Shown: piece after piece, positions 4,587 to 6,286 of the stretch
Layout of the letters: the number at the start of each line of letters is the position of its first letter
Numbering within the stretch: position 1 is the first letter of the stretch
Assembly (NCBI GenBank): GCA_029784825.1
Contig: JAFMAU010000092.1
Location: 1-6,286 of the forward strand
Direction: 5' to 3'
Source of the DNA: Nitrososphaerota archaeon
GTDB lineage: Archaea; Thermoproteota; Nitrososphaeria; Nitrososphaerales; UBA183
DNA length: 6,286 bases
Notes under the pieces: model-generated
Seen by the model: the letters and a program-made list of their open reading frames with translations, nothing else
What the model was told of the DNA's origin: nothing
Database searches by the model: none
Position numbers and translations under genes: made by a program

Positions 4587-5633
4587 CTACCCCACAGTGA
4601 CGAGCTCTTTGGTGTAGTGCGTGAGCGGCTGAGGCTTCTTCCCTATGAGGACCGTATCCTCGATCCTGATGCCGTACCTGCCAGGGAAGTAGACCCCCGG
4701 TTCGTCGGTGACGACCTGCCCTTCGGCGAGGCGCTCCTTGCTCGTACGGCTGATGGCAGGACTTTCGTGGATGTCGATTCCCACTCCGTGCCCTATGCTG
4801 TGGTTGAGGTACTTGTCGACACCGTGCCTGCGCAGGGCGGCCACGGCCGCCTCGTTCACCTCGCTGCACCTGGCCCCCGGTCTCATGGCCCCCAGGGCGT
4901 CCTTCTGGGCCTCGAGCACCGCCCTGTAGCGCCCTTTCACCTCTGCTGAAGCAGTTCCCACTGAAAACGTCCTCGTTTCATCGGAGTTGTATCCTTCAGA
5001 GCGGAAGAAGATGTCTGCCACCACCAAGTCCCCACGCTTGATGCGCCTCCCGGTCAGCTCCCCATGAGGGAGGGCTCCGTTAGGCCCGGAGGCGACTATG
5101 ATGGGGCTGAGCGCAGAGTCCGAGCCCGACGGTGTAAGCCCGCTGGAAATGGCGATTTTCATCGCCTCCGAGGCTATTTCACGCTCGCTCCTGCCCGGTC
5201 GTATCTCCCTTTCGAAGGCCCCGAAGATCCGGTCCTGGACGGCCGACGCACGCTTGATCCTGCCCACCTCGACCTCGTCCTTGACGCTGCGCGCCTGCAA
5301 GAAGGCCTCTGGCTTGCACTGGACGCCCCTTCTCGCCCGGAACGCCATATCGTCATCTATCATCACCTGAGCATTTCCGAGCTTTTTCATCACCGCGACC
5401 GGAACTTCCGCCCAGGTCCTTGCCGTCACCACCTCGACCTCGTTTCCCAGCTTCTCCGCCCTGTCCGCCTCAAGCGGGCTGGTGAATATCATGGTCTTGT
5501 CTTCAAAGACGATCGCCATCCCTCCGCCCCAGAAATCCGTGAGCCAGAAAACGTTGGCTGGGGTTGCGGCCACGACTCTGCTCCCATTTGCAGCTCCAAG
5601 CAGTCTCCGACGCCTGTCACGGAAAATTGCCAA
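4587..5633 (-). CDS. M24 family metallopeptidase (Xaa-Pro dipeptidase/aminopeptidase type)
   Basis: The protein (348 residues from TTG 5633; 355 from TTG 5654) has an N-terminal creatinase-like domain and a C-terminal pita-bread domain. All five dinuclear-metal ligands are visible, numbered from the longer start: Asp214 and Asp225 in ADIFFRSEGYNSDETRTF, His289 in NHSIGHGVG, Glu318 in TDEPG, and Glu332 in RIEDT. His197 (LPHGE) and His296 (DIHESP) match the usual active-site histidines. Such enzymes release N-terminal residues from peptides with proline in the second position, but some relatives have other substrates, so the specificity is tentative. There is no signal peptide, so it acts in the cytosol. 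No ATG lies near the N-terminus. TTG 5633 fits the TATA box at 5659-5664 (leaderless), whereas TTG 5654 begins only 5 nt after that box but keeps a VDRL sequence resembling family N-termini. The end overlaps nothing and faces pantoate kinase. Confidence 0.9.
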   Translation of the reverse strand: MAIFRDRRRRLLGAANGSRVVAATPANVFWLTDFWGGGMAIVFEDKTMIFTSPLEADRAEKLGNEVEVVTARTWAEVPVAVMKKLGNAQVMIDDDMAFRARRGVQCKPEAFLQARSVKDEVEVGRIKRASAVQDRIFGAFEREIRPGRSEREIASEAMKIAISSGLTPSGSDSALSPIIVASGPNGALPHGELTGRRIKRGDLVVADIFFRSEGYNSDETRTFSVGTASAEVKGRYRAVLEAQKDALGAMRPGARCSEVNEAAVAALRRHGVDKYLNHSIGHGVGIDIHESPAISRTSKERLAEGQVVTDEPGVYFPGRYGIRIEDTVLIGKKPQPLTHYTKELVTVG

Positions 5634-5647
5634 TCTGTCAACGTTGG

Positions 5648-5670
5648 CAACCAAGCGCTTATATTGGTTG
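5648..5670. promoter_or_regulatory. Shared divergent promoter: TATA box within an inverted repeat
   Basis: CAACCAA (5648-5654) and TTGGTTG (5664-5670) are perfect 7-bp inverted repeats around a 9-nt spacer that contains most of the AT-rich box TTATAT (5659-5664). Read rightward, the box lies about 26 nt before a start site near 5688, giving a short leader to SMC. Read leftward, it lies about 26-28 nt before TTG 5633 of the M24 gene. A regulator bound to the repeat would block TBP binding for both genes. Confidence 0.5.
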
Positions 5671-5687
5671 GGGGTCTGTCAAATCGA

Positions 5688-5693
5688 AGAGGA
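5688..5693 (+). promoter_or_regulatory. Ribosome binding site of the SMC gene
   Basis: AGAGGA at 5688-5693 lies 9 nt before the TTG start at 5703. It supports this unusual start codon over the internal ATG at 5727. Confidence 0.4.
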
Positions 5694-5702
5694 TACTGCG
5701 CA

Positions 5703-6286
5703 TTGGCGTACATCCGTCGACTAGAGATGAGAGGCTTCAAGTCGGCGGGTCCAAAGTCTTCGGTCGTCAACTTCGAGAGAGGATTCACCGTAGTCACAGG
5801 CCCCAACGGCAGCGGCAAGTCGAACATAGGCGACGCGATTCTTTTCGCCCTCGGCGAGAACTCGCCCAGGAACCTCAGAGCGGCCAACGGAAAGATGAGC
5901 GGCCTCATCTACGAACCAAAGAAGGACGAGTCTCCGGACTCGCAGAAACCGAAAGAGTGCCGCGTGACGCTGCAGTTCGACAACTCCGACCGAGCCATAC
6001 CCGTGGACGCCGAGACAGTCACTGTCACCAGAGAGCTGAGGGACGACGGAGAGAACGCCTACTACCTCAACGGGAAGAAGACCACAAGGGGCAACCTCTC
6101 GGAGATCCTGGACCTGGCGGGACTCTCCCCCGGGGGGCTGAACATGGTCCTCCAGGGAGCCTCGTCCGGAGTGGCCGAAATGACCCCAGACGAGAAGAGG
6201 AAGATGATAGAGGGCGTCGTTGGCATATCAAAATTCGACGAGAAGAAATCCGAGGCATTGAGGACGCTTAACACGGCGGACCAAAA
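5703..6286 (+). CDS. smc: Chromosome segregation ATPase SMC, N-terminal part
   Basis: The frame stays open to the window edge and gives the first 194 residues of an SMC protein, a homodimeric ring ATPase that organises and helps segregate chromosomes. The Walker A motif GPNGSGKSN is at residues 33-41. The Q-loop glutamine is in MVLQG (about 148-152). The typical continuation MTPDEKRKMIEGVVGISKFDEKK at 160-182 leads into the first coiled coil. The start is TTG 5703, because residues AYIRRLEMRGFKSAG that follow are the conserved SMC N-terminus; ATG 5727 would remove the first strand. The hinge, second coiled coil and C-terminal Walker B/signature lie outside the window. Rad50 is less likely because the post-Walker A and Q-loop wording is that of SMC. 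The gene diverges from the M24 peptidase across a 70-nt region. Confidence 0.92.
   Translation, partial: MAYIRRLEMRGFKSAGPKSSVVNFERGFTVVTGPNGSGKSNIGDAILFALGENSPRNLRAANGKMSGLIYEPKKDESPDSQKPKECRVTLQFDNSDRAIPVDAETVTVTRELRDDGENAYYLNGKKTTRGNLSEILDLAGLSPGGLNMVLQGASSGVAEMTPDEKRKMIEGVVGISKFDEKKSEALRTLNTADQ

Noticed and set aside
5564..6271. 235-residue plus-strand frame overlapping SMC
   Set aside because: An Arg-rich shadow; the SMC frame carries Walker A and all expected N-terminal motifs over the same bases.
1..6286. CRISPR array, insertion sequence, toxin-antitoxin or defence genes
   Set aside because: No regularly spaced repeats, transposase or integrase motifs, or paired small toxin-like frames were seen on either strand.

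Overview
The window reads as a high-GC archaeal chromosome fragment, probably from a metagenome or draft assembly. The archaeal evidence is a family-5 type uracil-DNA glycosylase, an archaeal pantoate kinase, an SMC ATPase, TATA boxes about 26 nt upstream of starts, short or absent leaders, and a tRNA with no encoded CCA whose extra bases fold into a bulge-helix-bulge splicing motif. An SMC ATPase together with a tRNA carrying non-canonical introns fits a Thermoproteota lineage outside the classical Thermoprotei (for example Nitrososphaeria, Bathyarchaeia or Caldarchaeales). That placement is inference.

Layout: 1-225 is the C-terminus of uracil-DNA glycosylase. Its stop codon overlaps the TATA box of a tRNA-Arg(GCG) gene at 249-353, which I read as interrupted by two very small introns outside the anticodon loop. 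Next come a small coiled-coil protein (435-674), a 175-nt intergenic region with an inverted repeat and a degraded copy of the tRNA 3' end, and a UbiA-family prenyltransferase (850-1752). A minus-strand glyoxalase-fold gene (1789-2231) looks broken by a frameshift and has no normal start. It diverges from a GNAT acetyltransferase related to the SSAT family (2305-2784).

An ECF-type S-component membrane protein (2830-3654) and pantoate kinase (3656-4585) are almost contiguous and probably co-transcribed. This suggests that the transporter may import a CoA precursor. Tail-to-tail with them, one base away, is a minus-strand M24 metallopeptidase (Xaa-Pro peptidase type). It diverges from the N-terminal part of an SMC ATPase (5703 to the window edge) across one short promoter region, where a TATA box sits inside an inverted repeat.

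Most genes are housekeeping: DNA repair, tRNA, isoprenoid transfer, CoA biosynthesis, peptide turnover and chromosome organisation. I see no defence system, mobile element, CRISPR array or biosynthetic cluster. The most unusual item is the doubly interrupted tRNA.
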